From Peribacillus simplex (GTDB taxonomy: Bacteria; Bacillota; Bacilli; Bacillales; DSM-1321), in assembly GCF_001578185.1 (NCBI RefSeq), contig NZ_CP011008.1:710001-774000 (forward strand): a stretch of DNA of 64,000 bases, in the 5' to 3' direction. Of this stretch, positions 17,153 through 26,939 are shown piece after piece. Both the position numbers and the translations under genes were made by a program. The notes beneath the pieces were generated by a model, which searched no databases, was not told where the DNA came from, and was given only the letters and a program-made list of their open reading frames with translations. Each line of letters begins with the position of its first letter. Position 1 is the first letter of the stretch.

Positions 17153-18508
17153 CTATCTTTTTTTCTGATAGTTATATAGTATCACCAAGACCATGAACCA
17201 GATTGGCGTCATGAGCAGTGATAGCCGTGTGGCTTCAGCGAATAGCATAACAATAAGGATGAACAGGAATAATCCTAAAATGGCGTAATTGATAAAGGGT
17301 GTAAAAGGAGCCCTGAAAGTTGATTCGGCTCTTAGGTCCGGCCGTGTTTTCGAATATTTGATATGTGAGATCAAGATGATGCTCCATACCCATATGAAAC
17401 AGATGGCACTGATGGTTGTCACAACGGTAAATGCCTGTTCCGGTATCAGTTTGCTTAACAATGCTCCTAGTGATACAACGATTGTTGATGTTAATAAGGC
17501 ATTGCTAGGAACAGCCTGTTGATTTAATTTTTCCAGTTTAGCAGGGGCTTCTCCATTCCTGCTTAACGTATAGAGTATTCGGCTTGTTGAAAATAAACCG
17601 CTGTTGCATGCAGAAGCAGCTGATGTCAAAACGACGAAATTGATGATCCCTGCAGCGACAGGAATGCCGATTAGCGCAAAGACTTCTACAAATGGGCTGC
17701 TCGTGGCATCCAGTTGTGTCCAAGGGTTGACACAGAGAATGACGAATATTGCACCTACATAGAAAAGCAAAATCCGGACTGGGATTTTATTGATGGCAGA
17801 CGGAATGTTCTTTCTCGGGTTCGCCGTTTCTGCTGCTGAAACCCCGACCAATTCGACACCTACAAAGGAGAAGACGACCAGCTGTAAAGACAACAGGAAA
17901 CCGGAAATTCCATTTGGGAACATGCCTCCATGAGTCCATAGGTTCGTTAGGGAAACCGTTCCCGTATTGGTATTGAAGCCGATGGCCAAGAGAATGATTC
18001 CTACGAATATCAAGGTGATGATCGTGATTACTTTTATGATGGCAAACCAGAATTCCAATTCTCCAAATAACTTAACGGTCAATAGGTTCAATCCTAACAG
18101 AATGACAAGGCATATTAGAGCCGGTATCCATTGAGGGATATCGAACCAGTATTGTATATAGACACCGACAGCTATGATATCGGCCATTGCGGTCATGATC
18201 CAACAGAACCAATATGTCCAACCGGTCACGAAGCCAGCCCATGGGCCGACATATTCGGTTGCGAATTCAGTGAATGATGTATACCCTGCATTGGATAAGA
18301 GCAATTCACCTAGGGCTCTCATCACAAAAAACAAGGCAATTCCAATTATTAGATAGGAGAAGATGATAGATGGACCTGCCATTTGTATGGCTTTTCCGGA
18401 TCCCAAAAACAAACCGGTACCAATGGTTCCTCCTATTGCAATAAGTTGTACATGACGATTTTTTAAATCTCTTTTTAATTCCTGTTTAGCCAATTCGTAC
18501 GCCCCCAT
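17153..18508 (-). CDS. AAT-family amino-acid permease, glycine-riboswitch controlled (CycA/AapA-like)
   Basis: A 451-residue, 12-helix proton-coupled amino-acid permease of the APC superfamily. The AAT signature is at the N-terminus: LKNRHVQLIAIGGTIGTGLF (about 16-35), with GFVTGWTYWFCW near 93 and SAAETANPRKNIP near 225. It most resembles CycA/AapA-type permeases for glycine, D-alanine and D-serine. The leader holds a glycine aptamer followed by a U-tailed terminator, so glycine level controls transcription and glycine (or alanine/serine) transport is a reasonable inference. Monocistronic, ended by the hairpin at 17111-17143. Confidence 0.88.
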   Translation of the reverse strand: MGAYELAKQELKRDLKNRHVQLIAIGGTIGTGLFLGSGKAIQMAGPSIIFSYLIIGIALFFVMRALGELLLSNAGYTSFTEFATEYVGPWAGFVTGWTYWFCWIMTAMADIIAVGVYIQYWFDIPQWIPALICLVILLGLNLLTVKLFGELEFWFAIIKVITIITLIFVGIILLAIGFNTNTGTVSLTNLWTHGGMFPNGISGFLLSLQLVVFSFVGVELVGVSAAETANPRKNIPSAINKIPVRILLFYVGAIFVILCVNPWTQLDATSSPFVEVFALIGIPVAAGIINFVVLTSAASACNSGLFSTSRILYTLSRNGEAPAKLEKLNQQAVPSNALLTSTIVVSLGALLSKLIPEQAFTVVTTISAICFIWVWSIILISHIKYSKTRPDLRAESTFRAPFTPFINYAILGLFLFILIVMLFAEATRLSLLMTPIWFMVLVILYNYQKKR

Positions 18509-18638
18509 CTTTTATAGTCTTGGTAGTGAATGATTTCAAACCTGCATGGTCTTGGGAAGGACGTGATTTTTTTACCCAGCTTGCATTTTCCAATGGTTTT
18601 CACGAGTGTTGTTTTAAGTCCAATCACAAAGTGGACAA

Positions 18639-18669
18639 TAAAAAAAGAGATTGGATATACCAATCTCTT
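18639..18669 (-). terminator. Riboswitch-associated terminator in the permease leader
   Basis: Minus strand: AAGAGATTGG (18660-18669) and CCAATCTCTT (18645-18654) form a 10-bp stem with a 5-base loop, followed by a U-run (A-run at 18639-18646 on plus). It lies 35 bases past the glycine aptamer and ~130 bases before the start codon, as expected for transcription attenuation. Confidence 0.85.
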
Positions 18670-18704
18670 AAAGGGTTCAGAATAACAATTTATCATTCGT
18701 TACT

Positions 18705-18769
18705 CTTCTGTCCTTTTGCCTGAGATTGTGAATCCTTCGGCGCTGCATCTTGTACAGTCTCTCCAGAAG
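18705..18769 (-). ncRNA. Glycine riboswitch aptamer
   Basis: The minus strand carries the glycine aptamer core in order: GGAGAGACTG, GCGCCGAAGG and AATCTCAGGCAAAAGGACAG. The closing stem CTTCTG (18769-18764) with CAGAAG (18710-18705) is perfect. Only one full aptamer is visible; the ~115 bases upstream to the transcription start have no second copy of the core motifs, so it looks like a singlet aptamer, perhaps with a ghost partner. The terminator 35 bases downstream points to transcriptional control of the permease. Confidence 0.88.
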
Positions 18770-18893
18770 CTGCTCCTGCTATAGTGTCATCCATAGCATT
18801 CATCGCTTGCTTGTATGCGGTTGTGTAAAAATGTCTGTCTGCGGTGATCTTCCACTGCTGAAGCATTCATTATACTTATAAAATAATATTGGA

Positions 18894-18922
18894 ATTCTAT
18901 CATCTATTTTTCTGAAGGTCAA
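18894..18922 (-). promoter_or_regulatory. SigA-type promoter for the glycine-riboswitch leader
   Basis: Minus strand: TTGACC (18922-18917), a 17-base spacer, and TAGAAT (18899-18894). It would start RNA near 18887, about 120 bases before the aptamer. Confidence 0.65.
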
Positions 18923-19134
18923 CAATTTTTTTTGGGAGTTAGCCAGTCTTATAGGAGGTTTATAACACATTGAAATGGTTTTAATTTTTTTAAACGTTCA
19001 CTTGAAAAGACTTTGAATGGTTCAAAGCAGAAGTGATTGTTTTCTACTCTTTTTTTTGTAATCACTATTATAAAATACTGATTCACTTTTTTAAAAAAGG
19101 TATTTTAAGATAGGAAAAATCGCCAAGATATATT

Positions 19135-19162
19135 TGACAACTGTTTTTTTGAAAAATACATT
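19135..19162 (+). promoter_or_regulatory. Possible SigA-type promoter of the downstream permease
   Basis: TTGACA (19135-19140), then a 16-base spacer and TACATT (19157-19162), ~160 bases before the permease ATG. No riboswitch motif was seen in this leader. Confidence 0.4.
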
Positions 19163-19325
19163 TGTGTTTTTACAGAGTATTTACTATTATAAGATAAGAA
19201 AACAAAATTAAAGTGTTATTTATATGATTACGATAAGGCATTTCTAACCACAATAATAAATAGAGTCGATTGGCGGTAAGGATGGAAGAGCATTGCTGCT
19301 AATATTGCATCTGGGGGAGTTAATC

Positions 19326-20714
19326 ATGTCAAACAAGGAATTAAAGAGAGGGCTGGAGGCACGTCACATTCAAATGATAGCTTTGGGCGGAACCATTGGG
19401 GTCGGCTTATTCATGGGATCGGCGAGCACGATCAAATGGACAGGGCCTTCTGTAATGCTTGCATATGCCATCGCAGGTATATTTATATTTTTCATCATGC
19501 GTTCTATGGGGGAGATGCTATATTTAGAACCGACTACGGGTTCTTTTGCATCCTTTGCTAGCAGCTATATACATCCTTTGGCAGGTTATATGACTGCTTG
19601 GAGCAATTGGTTTCAATGGGTAATCGTAGGAATGTCCGAAATCATCGCCGTTGGAATGTATATGCAGTATTGGTTCCCGGAGTTACCAGCTTGGATACCA
19701 GGTGTGGTCGCCATGATCATCTTGGGGGCAGCCAACCTCATTTCCGTAAAATCTTTCGGGGAATTTGAATTTTGGTTTGCGCTTATAAAAATAATAACGA
19801 TTGTATTGATGATCGTTGCCGGCCTTGGCCTTATTTTCTTTGGAATAGGGAATGGCGGAGACGCAATTGGATTATCGAATCTTTGGGCAAATGGCGGCTT
19901 CTTTACGGGAGGCTGGACAGGATTCTTCTTTGCGCTTTCCCTTGTCGTGGCTTCCTATCAAGGCGTTGAGCTCATCGGCATCGCGGCCGGAGAAGCGAAG
20001 AATCCAACGAAGACCGTAACAAAAGCGATCCAATCAATCATATGGCGCATTTTAATTTTCTATATTGGCGCTATATTCGTCATCGTGACGGTTTATCCAT
20101 GGGATAAACTAGATGACATCGGAAGTCCATTCGTTTCAACCTTTGCTAAAATCGGTATCACAGCAGCTGCAGGCATCATTAACTTTGTCGTAATCACTGC
20201 GGCAATGTCAGGATGCAACAGTGGGATCTTCAGTGCAGGGCGTATGCTTTACACACTGGCATTGAATGGCCAAGCTCCTAAAATCTTTGCAAAAGTATCT
20301 AAAAGTGGAGTGCCGGCATATTGTACGATCGCTGTACTATTAGGATTGGGTATCGGGGTTGTCCTGAATTACCTTGCACCGCCGGAATTATTCCTTTATG
20401 TGTACAGTGCGAGTGTTTTACCCGGAATGATTCCATGGTTTGTCATACTTATCAGTGAGCTTAAATTCAGAAAGGTAAATGCTGCTGAAATGGAGAAACA
20501 CCCGTTCAAAATGCCGTTTGCCCCTTACAGTAATTATGCGACAATTGCCTTTTTACTGATGGTGCTGGTGGGTATGTGGATCAATCCCAGTACCAGGATT
20601 TCCTTGGTTGTCGGGATCGTTTTCCTAGCATTGGTCGTAGTAAGTTATTACATGCTGAAAATGGATAAACGAATACCATTGGATGCTAAATCCGATGATG
20701 AGATTTCCAGTTAA
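19326..20714 (+). CDS. AAT-family amino-acid permease (YbxG/AapA-like)
   Basis: A 462-residue, 12-helix amino-acid:proton symporter. N-terminal [20 protein letters not shown] is the AAT signature; [15 protein letters not shown] near 105 and [10 protein letters not shown] near 220 are also typical. It is closer to YbxG-like Ser/Thr/Ala permeases than to the CycA-like gene upstream, but the substrate cannot be fixed from sequence. The ATG at 19326 follows CTGGGGGAG; the longer frame from 19293 has no ribosome site. A weak hairpin with TTTTTCT (20725-20762) may end the transcript. Confidence 0.87.
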   Translation: MSNKELKRGLEARHIQMIALGGTIGVGLFMGSASTIKWTGPSVMLAYAIAGIFIFFIMRSMGEMLYLEPTTGSFASFASSYIHPLAGYMTAWSNWFQWVIVGMSEIIAVGMYMQYWFPELPAWIPGVVAMIILGAANLISVKSFGEFEFWFALIKIITIVLMIVAGLGLIFFGIGNGGDAIGLSNLWANGGFFTGGWTGFFFALSLVVASYQGVELIGIAAGEAKNPTKTVTKAIQSIIWRILIFYIGAIFVIVTVYPWDKLDDIGSPFVSTFAKIGITAAAGIINFVVITAAMSGCNSGIFSAGRMLYTLALNGQAPKIFAKVSKSGVPAYCTIAVLLGLGIGVVLNYLAPPELFLYVYSASVLPGMIPWFVILISELKFRKVNAAEMEKHPFKMPFAPYSNYATIAFLLMVLVGMWINPSTRISLVVGIVFLALVVVSYYMLKMDKRIPLDAKSDDEISS

Positions 20715-21303
20715 GAAGTCTCGTGCCATTTTGATAAAGATGAGTGATACGAGTTTTTCTATAATAAAGATTTTGGGAGATCATCTTGTTTAATCTACGT
20801 TCATGACTCGAGCTTTGCCGAGTGTGTTTCCCCTTAGTATAAATATAATAGACATTAATTAAAGTTGTGCATAAATTGTGGACAAAACAAAGAGAGATAA
20901 AGAGAAATCTTCATCCCTCAGGCTTTTTCCCAACTTGTGCATGACTTTTTTTGAGGAAAGAACAGTTATTGTAGAAAAAATTCTCAATAAAGCTATGGAG
21001 TATTTCAAGTATTTCCTTTGGCAGAAAATATGATTTTCCTAACTAGTGCATGAATTCTATGTAAATGGTTTTGGGATATAATTTGTAAAAAGTGAACAGT
21101 TCATTTTTGCACATATAGGCTATTTAAGTTTTTAAGTATAATGTTTAAGGGAAATAATTATAGGTTTTAACATATGTTCTAAAAATCGAATGTTTGTTTT
21201 TTGAGCCTTTATTCACCTAATTTTTTCAAATTCAAAAGAATATAGATAGGTAATTCCGAAAAATCAATGGTAATATTTAAAAAATATAAATATTTTTTTA
21301 GTG
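20715..21303. other. AT-rich gap without recognised genes
   Basis: About 590 bases between two permease genes. It holds a weak hairpin with CTCGT/ACGAG arms (20725-20758) before a T-run. Three scattered GTGCAT-type words near 20869, 20936 and 21045 are not regularly spaced. I see no coding frame or RNA motif before the promoter at 21304. Confidence 0.6.
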
Positions 21304-21332
21304 TTGTGGAATTTAAAATAATCTTATATACT
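21304..21332 (+). promoter_or_regulatory. SigA-type promoter for the ZTP-riboswitch leader
   Basis: TTGTGG (21304-21309), a 17-base spacer and TATACT (21327-21332). Predicted start near 21339, just ahead of the aptamer. Confidence 0.65.
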
Positions 21333-21351
21333 TAAAAAAACTATTTTCCTA

Positions 21352-21417
21352 TATGTAACTGGCGCAACATGGAGTACCATGGGGGAGCATATAGAGTATA
21401 AGCCGCGCGCCTGGGCA
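21352..21417 (+). ncRNA. ZTP (pfl) riboswitch aptamer
   Basis: The conserved ZTP motifs occur in order: AACTGGCGCAACATGG, a hairpin ATGG...CCAT, GGGGAGCAT, and the 3' element GCCGCGCGCCTGGGCA. GGCGC (21361-21365) can form the pseudoknot with GCGCC in the 3' loop. A terminator begins right after. ZTP/ZMP signals lack of 10-formyl-THF during purine synthesis, and this class usually turns genes on. It controls an aspartate-type permease here. Confidence 0.82.
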
Positions 21418-21453
21418 AACACTTGATTTATAGATCAAGTGTTTTTTATTTTC
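21418..21453 (+). terminator. ZTP-riboswitch expression-platform terminator
   Basis: AACACTTGAT (21418-21427) pairs with ATCAAGTGTT (21434-21443), followed by TTTTTATTTT. The permease ribosome site (AGGAAGAGGTG) starts 3 bases later. Confidence 0.88.
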
Positions 21454-21475
21454 CTAGGAAGAGGTGTAGGTAGAG

Positions 21476-23068
21476 ATGGGTAATATGCATAGAAAGATGG
21501 GGACCTTTGCTTTAACTATGACAGGTATTGGTTCTATTATCGGCTCAGGTTGGTTGTTCGGAGCGTGGAAAGCTGCCCAGATTGCTGGACCAGCAGCTAT
21601 TTTTTCTTGGATTATCGGTATGGTGGTAATTTTATTTATTGCATTATCTTACGCAGAGCTTGGGGCAATGTTTCCTGAAGCTGGAGGCATGGTTAAGTAT
21701 CCTCAATATTCGCATGGCTCTTTTATTGGATTTTTAGCTGCGTGGGCGAACTGGATATCTATCGCTTCGACTATTACCGTTGAGGCCATTGCTTCGGTAC
21801 AATATATGAGTACGTGGCCTTGGGAATGGGCCAGATGGTCTCATTCTTTAGTTGATAACAATATCTTAACGACCAAAGGATTATTCATAGCTTCTTTACT
21901 ACTATTGTTCTATTTCTTCGTCAACTATTGGACAGTCAACCTTTTTGCTAAGGCAAATTCATTTATTACCATTTTTAAATTAATTGTTCCAGGTGTAATG
22001 GCAGGATCGTTATTTTTTGCTGGATTTCATGGTGAAAACTTTACAAGTTCTCAGGGTATCGCACCATATGGTTGGGCAAGCGTTTTAACAGCAGTAGCTA
22101 CTTCTGGTATAGTGTTTGCGTTTAACGGATTTCAAAGTCCCGTTAATATGGCAGGTGAAGCGAAGTCACCGAATAAGTCTATACCTATTGCTGTTATTGG
22201 CTCTATTCTAATTGCAGGTTTTATATACGTTATGTTACAAGTTGTGTTTATCGGTGTAGTCGATCCGTCAATGATCGTGAACGGATGGAGTCATCTGAAT
22301 TTTAATTCACCTTTTGCAGATTTGGCAATTGCTCTAAGCCTTAACTGGTTAGCGATTGTATTGTTTGTAGATGCGTTTGTTTCACCGTCTGGTTCAGGTG
22401 CCACTTATACAGCTACAACTTCGCGAATGCTTTATGGAATGCAGAAAAATGGATACTTACCGAGGATCTTTGGTACATTACACCCACTTTATGGTGTTCC
22501 GCGTGCAGCGATGTTATTAAACTTAGGTGTATGTTTTATCTTTTTATTTTTGTTCCGCGGATGGGGCGTACTTGCAGAAGTGATTTCAGTTGCCACACTT
22601 ATTTCGTATATCATGGGGCCAGTTGCATTGGCAACATTAAGACGTACCGCTTCACATTTTAACCGTCCATTTCACTTAAAAGGTGCCTCTATTATTGCAC
22701 CTTGCGGATTTGTTTTTGCATCGCTTACTTTATACTGGGCGCGTTGGCCATTAACAGGAGAAGTCGCTTTCATCATTGCCATTGGACTGCCTATTTACTT
22801 TTATTATCAAGCTAAAAATAAATGGAATGGATTCAAAAAACAATTTTTATCAGGTGTTTGGATGCTTCTTTACTTAGGTTGTATGATTTTGATTTCTTAT
22901 ATTGGAAGTGAGAAGTTCGGCGGAAAAAATATTCTTACATTTGGCTGGGATATGGTGGTCATTACATGTCTGGCACTTGGCTTCTTTTGGTGGGGAGTTA
23001 AGAGCGGCATTAAAACGGAATACATGGATGAAGCTGAAAAAATCAACAAAGAATTTATCAATAAATAA
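21476..23068 (+). CDS. APC-family permease, aspartate:proton symporter-like (YveA/AspP type)
   Basis: A 530-residue membrane protein with about 12-14 helices. N-terminal GIGSIIGSGWLFGAWKAAQIAGPAA is the APC substrate-binding loop; SYAELGAMFPEAGGMVKYPQ near 60 and GEAKSPNKSIP near 225 are further signatures. Length and motifs fit the B. subtilis YveA (L-aspartate) group. Control by a ZTP riboswitch supports a link to purine synthesis, which consumes aspartate. ATG 21476 is 9 bases from the ribosome site; a second ATG at 21485 is possible. Confidence 0.82.
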   Translation: MGNMHRKMGTFALTMTGIGSIIGSGWLFGAWKAAQIAGPAAIFSWIIGMVVILFIALSYAELGAMFPEAGGMVKYPQYSHGSFIGFLAAWANWISIASTITVEAIASVQYMSTWPWEWARWSHSLVDNNILTTKGLFIASLLLLFYFFVNYWTVNLFAKANSFITIFKLIVPGVMAGSLFFAGFHGENFTSSQGIAPYGWASVLTAVATSGIVFAFNGFQSPVNMAGEAKSPNKSIPIAVIGSILIAGFIYVMLQVVFIGVVDPSMIVNGWSHLNFNSPFADLAIALSLNWLAIVLFVDAFVSPSGSGATYTATTSRMLYGMQKNGYLPRIFGTLHPLYGVPRAAMLLNLGVCFIFLFLFRGWGVLAEVISVATLISYIMGPVALATLRRTASHFNRPFHLKGASIIAPCGFVFASLTLYWARWPLTGEVAFIIAIGLPIYFYYQAKNKWNGFKKQFLSGVWMLLYLGCMILISYIGSEKFGGKNILTFGWDMVVITCLALGFFWWGVKSGIKTEYMDEAEKINKEFINK

Positions 23069-23103
23069 CTTTTTGTGCAGACACAGAAATATGAGTATCA
23101 AGA

Positions 23104-23137
23104 AAACATGGTTATTTTATGACCATGTTTTTTTATT
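23104..23137 (+). terminator. Terminator of the aspartate-type permease gene
   Basis: AAACATGGT (23104-23112) with ACCATGTTT (23122-23130), then TTTTATTTA. The remaining bases to 23401 show no gene or RNA motif. Confidence 0.85.
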
Positions 23138-23401
23138 TATTTTAAAATAAGTCCTGGCGATTGTAACAGTATTTTGTTTTAAGGGTTTTTTAGTCTTTGC
23201 GATTAATTCACAAGTAAATAGTGAAATCTTGCGAGTTAAGTATGCTTTATCAAATAGAAAACAAAATATCCTACTTTTTAGTGAGGTAAAAGTGTGAATT
23301 GGATTGATTTTAAATCACTTTCACCTATAGAATGTGTCTTTTCCTAAAGGTTTTCATAGTATATATAACTCTCCACATCATTTGAGAAAGGGGTTAATAT
23401 T

Positions 23402-24751
23402 TTGGAAAGAACAAAGCTTACCGGGCGTATCGTTACACATAATGATGCCGAATACGAGCATGCCAGGATAAATAATAACTTAAGTTTCCCTAAATTTCCA
23501 AAGGTCATTGTGTTTTGCCAAAATACCAATGATGTGTTGAATTCACTGAAGTGGGCCCGGGAAAATCATACGCCTTTCCGGGTTAGGAGCGGCAGGCATA
23601 GTTATGAAAACTTTTCATTAGTGAACGGCGGTCTAATCATTGATATTAGTGAAATGTACAAGATCAAGGTCAATCGTGAAAAAATGATCGCAAAAATTGA
23701 AGCCGGCGCTGATTTAGGGCAAGTATATAATAAGCTATGGAAGTATGGAACGACGATTCCGGCTGGGACCGAAAGCGGTGTAGGTCTTGTAGGTCTTACG
23801 CTTGGCGGTGGTATAGGGATGTTAACGAGGCGCTTTGGACTTACTTGTGACAATCTGGTTGAAATAGAAATGGTAAGGGCGTGTGGAAAGATGGGCGCCA
23901 AACTCATTAAAGCAAATAGGAAAATTAATAGTGATTTATTTTGGGCATGCTGCGGGGGTGGAGGAGGAAACTTTGGCATAGTCACTTCTCTTACTTTCAG
24001 GGTACACCCTGTATCGAGGGTATCGGTTTTCTCCGTCACATGGGGGTGGAAAGATTTCGAAGCGGTGTTTAATGCCTGGCAGGATTGGGCCCCTCAAGCT
24101 GATGAATGTCTAACTTCTGAAATTGAATTCAAGGCAAAGGAAGTAAACCAAATTATCGCTCAAGGTGAATTTGTTGGAACGTCACATAGGTTAAAGCAGC
24201 TTCTAAAACCTTTGACGAAAACTGGTTCACCAACAAATGTCATGATAAAGGAAGTCCCTTACATTGAAGCCGTAGGATTCTTTAATGATCCGAGTGGAAA
24301 TCGACCGGCCCATCGTAAGAGGTCAGGTTCTTTCATTGAAAAAACTTTTCCTCAGCGAGCAATCTTGACGATGAAGCATTTTCTGGAAAACGCTCCAAAT
24401 GAAAATGCAGCCATTTGGCATCAATCCCTTGGAGGAGCGGCTGGCCGTGTGGAACCAAAGGAAACGGCATTTTATTATCGGGATGCTATAATCGCCCAGG
24501 AGTATTTGGCTACATGGACTAATCCAGAAGAAGAGCGGCAAAACATTCACTGGATCAAGGAACTTAAGTACGCCTTGTCTCCGTATACTACAGGTGACTA
24601 TGTGAATTGGCCGGATACCCTTATCAAAGATTGGCCAACTGCGTACTATGGAGAAAATTTCAAACGGCTTCGAGAAGTGAAAACGACCTATGATCCATAC
24701 AATACGTTTAGATTCCCTCAAAGCATACCGCCATTAAAAAGGTGGGGTTAA
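23402..24751 (+). CDS. FAD-linked oxidoreductase, berberine-bridge-enzyme-like (YgaK-like)
   Basis: A 449-residue flavoenzyme. The FAD-binding PCMH domain (about 30-200) has RSGRHSYENFS, whose His would carry the 8-alpha-histidyl FAD bond, and GLVGLTLGGGIGMLTRRFGL. The second Cys bond of bicovalent BBE enzymes is missing: the loop reads GTESGVGLVG with no Cys. The C-terminal BBE motif YYGENFKRLREVKTTYDPYN is present near 420. Relatives oxidise alcohols or sugars; substrate unknown. TTG start 9 bases after GAAAGGGG; no nearer ATG fits the domain. Stands alone, with no operon partner. Confidence 0.87.
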   Translation: MERTKLTGRIVTHNDAEYEHARINNNLSFPKFPKVIVFCQNTNDVLNSLKWARENHTPFRVRSGRHSYENFSLVNGGLIIDISEMYKIKVNREKMIAKIEAGADLGQVYNKLWKYGTTIPAGTESGVGLVGLTLGGGIGMLTRRFGLTCDNLVEIEMVRACGKMGAKLIKANRKINSDLFWACCGGGGGNFGIVTSLTFRVHPVSRVSVFSVTWGWKDFEAVFNAWQDWAPQADECLTSEIEFKAKEVNQIIAQGEFVGTSHRLKQLLKPLTKTGSPTNVMIKEVPYIEAVGFFNDPSGNRPAHRKRSGSFIEKTFPQRAILTMKHFLENAPNENAAIWHQSLGGAAGRVEPKETAFYYRDAIIAQEYLATWTNPEEERQNIHWIKELKYALSPYTTGDYVNWPDTLIKDWPTAYYGENFKRLREVKTTYDPYNTFRFPQSIPPLKRWG

Positions 24752-25599
24752 ATGGAAGCATCAAAATCATTCGATATTAAAAGACCTATTCCTCAATATG
24801 GGTATAGCGCTCTGTTATTTAGGTTTTGTATATATTAATTGAGGTAATCCCAAAAATCATGCTCTTATGAAAGTAAGGTTTGCGTAAGGGGAACGTTTGC
24901 TTTTCCCTGATTTAATTGATTGTTATCAAGTTATTGTTGAGGCATGTAGTTTCTTTCCTTATGTCATTATTGGAATTCCCTACATTAGGTTGACCCTTCT
25001 TTTCTTTTATAAGGAGAAAAAATATAACATATACATGATGGTCCATCAATTTCCTAAAAAGTGGACCGCTTGGAAAAGTCCCGAAACGTCCAAAAATGAT
25101 TGACGAACAAAGAATAGATAAGGATTCTGTGCATAACTTGTGGACAATAAATGATCAAGTGACCATCCAAATCCAAGAAACTTTAGTTTTTAAAAACGGA
25201 AGAAAGACAATCCGGACTAGACTGCTCCATTCCAGGGGATTGACGAAAGACATCACGATGGTGAACAGTAATGAACCGACTGTAATGCCAAGTGTTTGAT
25301 TATAAGAATTGCCTCCAAGTTTTTCAGAAAACAAGAACTAAGCTGCCCCAGGTCAATGCAGGGAGTAACGCAAAAAGAAGCCCTTCACTCATCTCCTAAA
25401 CTAGAAAACCAATGTTTTTATGAATATAAAATAGTTAGTAAGCTATTGAAGGTATTTAAAGTTTTCACGGGAAAGAAAACATGGATATAATTTACCAATT
25501 TAGGTTGGATTCTCAATCAATTTATTTTTCAGTGTGGAAACAATGAAATAATAAGTGGTTTATGGTACTTTTAACTTAAAAATAGATAGGAGAAATAGT
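24752..25599. other. Gap of ~850 bases without a convincing gene
   Basis: Several 60-70-codon frames occur on the plus strand (for example 25096-25299), but none has a ribosome site, a recognisable domain or continuity with neighbours. Parts may be decayed coding sequence. A ribosome site TAGGAGA for the next gene closes the gap. Confidence 0.6.
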
Positions 25600-26160
25600 A
25601 TGACGACACTGAATGAATGGTTTGAAAAGGGGATTCCGGCTAAAGAATTTATATCTTCGATGAAAGTCCATAAAGAAAACTTACAATCGATTCAGGAGCG
25701 TTTTTCCATTACTGAAGCGGATCAAGTTTTTTTAAATGAATTAAAATCAAAGGAACTTCGAGCAATTGTCATTACTGAAGACTGGTGCGGAGATGCAATG
25801 ATGAATATACCTATTCTGCTGAATATATCTGAAGCGGCAAATATTGAAACTCGCATGGTTTTACGAGATCAAAATCTTGAGCTGATCGATCAATACTTAA
25901 CGAATGGAACAGCGCGTTCTATTCCAATCTTTATATTCATTGATAGGAATGGTGAAGAAAAAGCGGTTTGGGGACCTCGTGCACCAAAAGTGCAAGAGTA
26001 CGTAATGGAGTTGAGATCTGACCTGCCTGCTAAGGATGATGAAAGTTTTGAGGCAGAGCAAAAAGAAGTTTTTAAAAAGATAACAGTGGCTTTTTCTGAA
26101 GATAAACACCTTTGGGACGAAGTATACGGCAGTATCAAGGAAGCTTTAGGGAAAATTTGA
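25600..26160 (+). CDS. Thioredoxin-family protein with single-Cys WCGD motif
   Basis: 186 residues. A thioredoxin fold is suggested by the strand AIVITEDWCGDAMMNIPIL near residues 58-76 and RSIPIFIFIDRNGEE (cis-Pro loop) near 108. The active site is WCGD, with one Cys in place of CxxC, so a normal dithiol reductase cycle is unlikely. Such proteins are common, uncharacterised Bacillus genes. ATG 25600 follows TAGGAGA; the frame extends upstream to 25555 without support. Function not known. Confidence 0.8.
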   Translation: MTTLNEWFEKGIPAKEFISSMKVHKENLQSIQERFSITEADQVFLNELKSKELRAIVITEDWCGDAMMNIPILLNISEAANIETRMVLRDQNLELIDQYLTNGTARSIPIFIFIDRNGEEKAVWGPRAPKVQEYVMELRSDLPAKDDESFEAEQKEVFKKITVAFSEDKHLWDEVYGSIKEALGKI

Positions 26161-26279
26161 TAGTTGGTGAGTGACCCTCTTGCAGCTGACATCGGGTATA
26201 CTCATTTTGATGTCCTCAAAGGAAATAATAAAAACTTGGTGGTAAACTTTTTTTATTGGAGTTTCTTCCATTATGAAGG

Positions 26280-26386
26280 GGCTGTTCCAAAAGAGATTGG
26301 AACCTATTGCTTGTGAATATATAGATATGTTTTTAACGTTTTTTTCTATATTATTTAAGGTACCATGGTTTTGGAACAGCCTTTTT
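26280..26386. repeat. Long-loop inverted repeat (MITE-like or terminator)
   Basis: GGCTGTTCCAAAA (26280-26292) and TTTTGGAACAGCC (26369-26381) are perfect 13-base arms 76 bases apart, followed by TTTTTC. GGCTGTTCC-type ends resemble transposon termini seen in Bacillus genomes, so a small non-coding mobile element is possible. It also sits where terminators for the convergent thioredoxin-like and regulator genes would be expected. Confidence 0.6.
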
Positions 26387-26393
26387 CATTTGT

Positions 26394-26939
26394 TTATGAT
26401 TCTGGAATAATTGTAACGCCGATTGTTCGTATTGGAGAGTCCTGTTTAGCACTTTGATTCGTAGCTTTGTAGTATTTCAACATTAAATCGTTCAATTCAT
26501 TTTGAAAGTTAATAAAACTTTCATCATCAAGCTTTAGTTCTAAAAGTGAAAAGGTTGACCCATCTTCTGAGCAGTCTCTTTCTTCTAATTTAGTAAGATA
26601 GTTCTGATATTGAGTCATAAGGGATAATTGATAATAAGAAAAAAAGTTCAGCTTTTTCTCATTTGAAGATTTTTTCCATTCTTCCCCGCTAAGTCGCGCT
26701 TCTTCTTCATTTAAAACATAGTATTTTTCGGAAACGGATCTCACTTTTTTCTCTTTTACAATGCGAATGACCCCTGAATCCAATAAAACCTGTATATGTC
26801 TATATAATGTTGCTTGTGGTACATCTTTAATGATTTTTAACATTTCTAATGGTGTCAAACCATTTTCCCTGTTTCTCATTAAAGCTTGGGAAATCTTTAT
26901 TCTCACAGGGTGCATTAAAATTTCAGCTTTATTAATCAT
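26394..26939 (-). CDS. Winged-helix (ArsR-like) transcriptional regulator
   Basis: 181 residues. The N-terminal ~75 residues are a winged helix: MHPVRIKISQALM, TPLEMLKII, VPQATLYRHIQVLLDSGVIR (recognition helix), then a wing VKEKKVRSVSEKYYVL. The rest is a helical, probably dimerising domain of unknown family. GTAAGGAG precedes the ATG. It is divergent from the ABC-exporter/peptide-synthetase locus, and the shared ~450-base gap contains two AT-rich palindromes, so I infer that it controls that locus. The inducer is unknown. Confidence 0.82.
   Translation of the reverse strand: MINKAEILMHPVRIKISQALMRNRENGLTPLEMLKIIKDVPQATLYRHIQVLLDSGVIRIVKEKKVRSVSEKYYVLNEEEARLSGEEWKKSSNEKKLNFFSYYQLSLMTQYQNYLTKLEERDCSEDGSTFSLLELKLDDESFINFQNELNDLMLKYYKATNQSAKQDSPIRTIGVTIIPES

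Noticed and set aside
18694..18870. 57-codon minus-strand frame overlapping the glycine aptamer (MLQQWKITADRHFYTT...)
   Set aside because: It covers the conserved aptamer bases, has no good ribosome site and is better explained by the RNA structure.
24897..25490. Three 60-70-codon plus-strand frames
   Set aside because: No ribosome sites, no recognisable domains, unlike coding neighbours.
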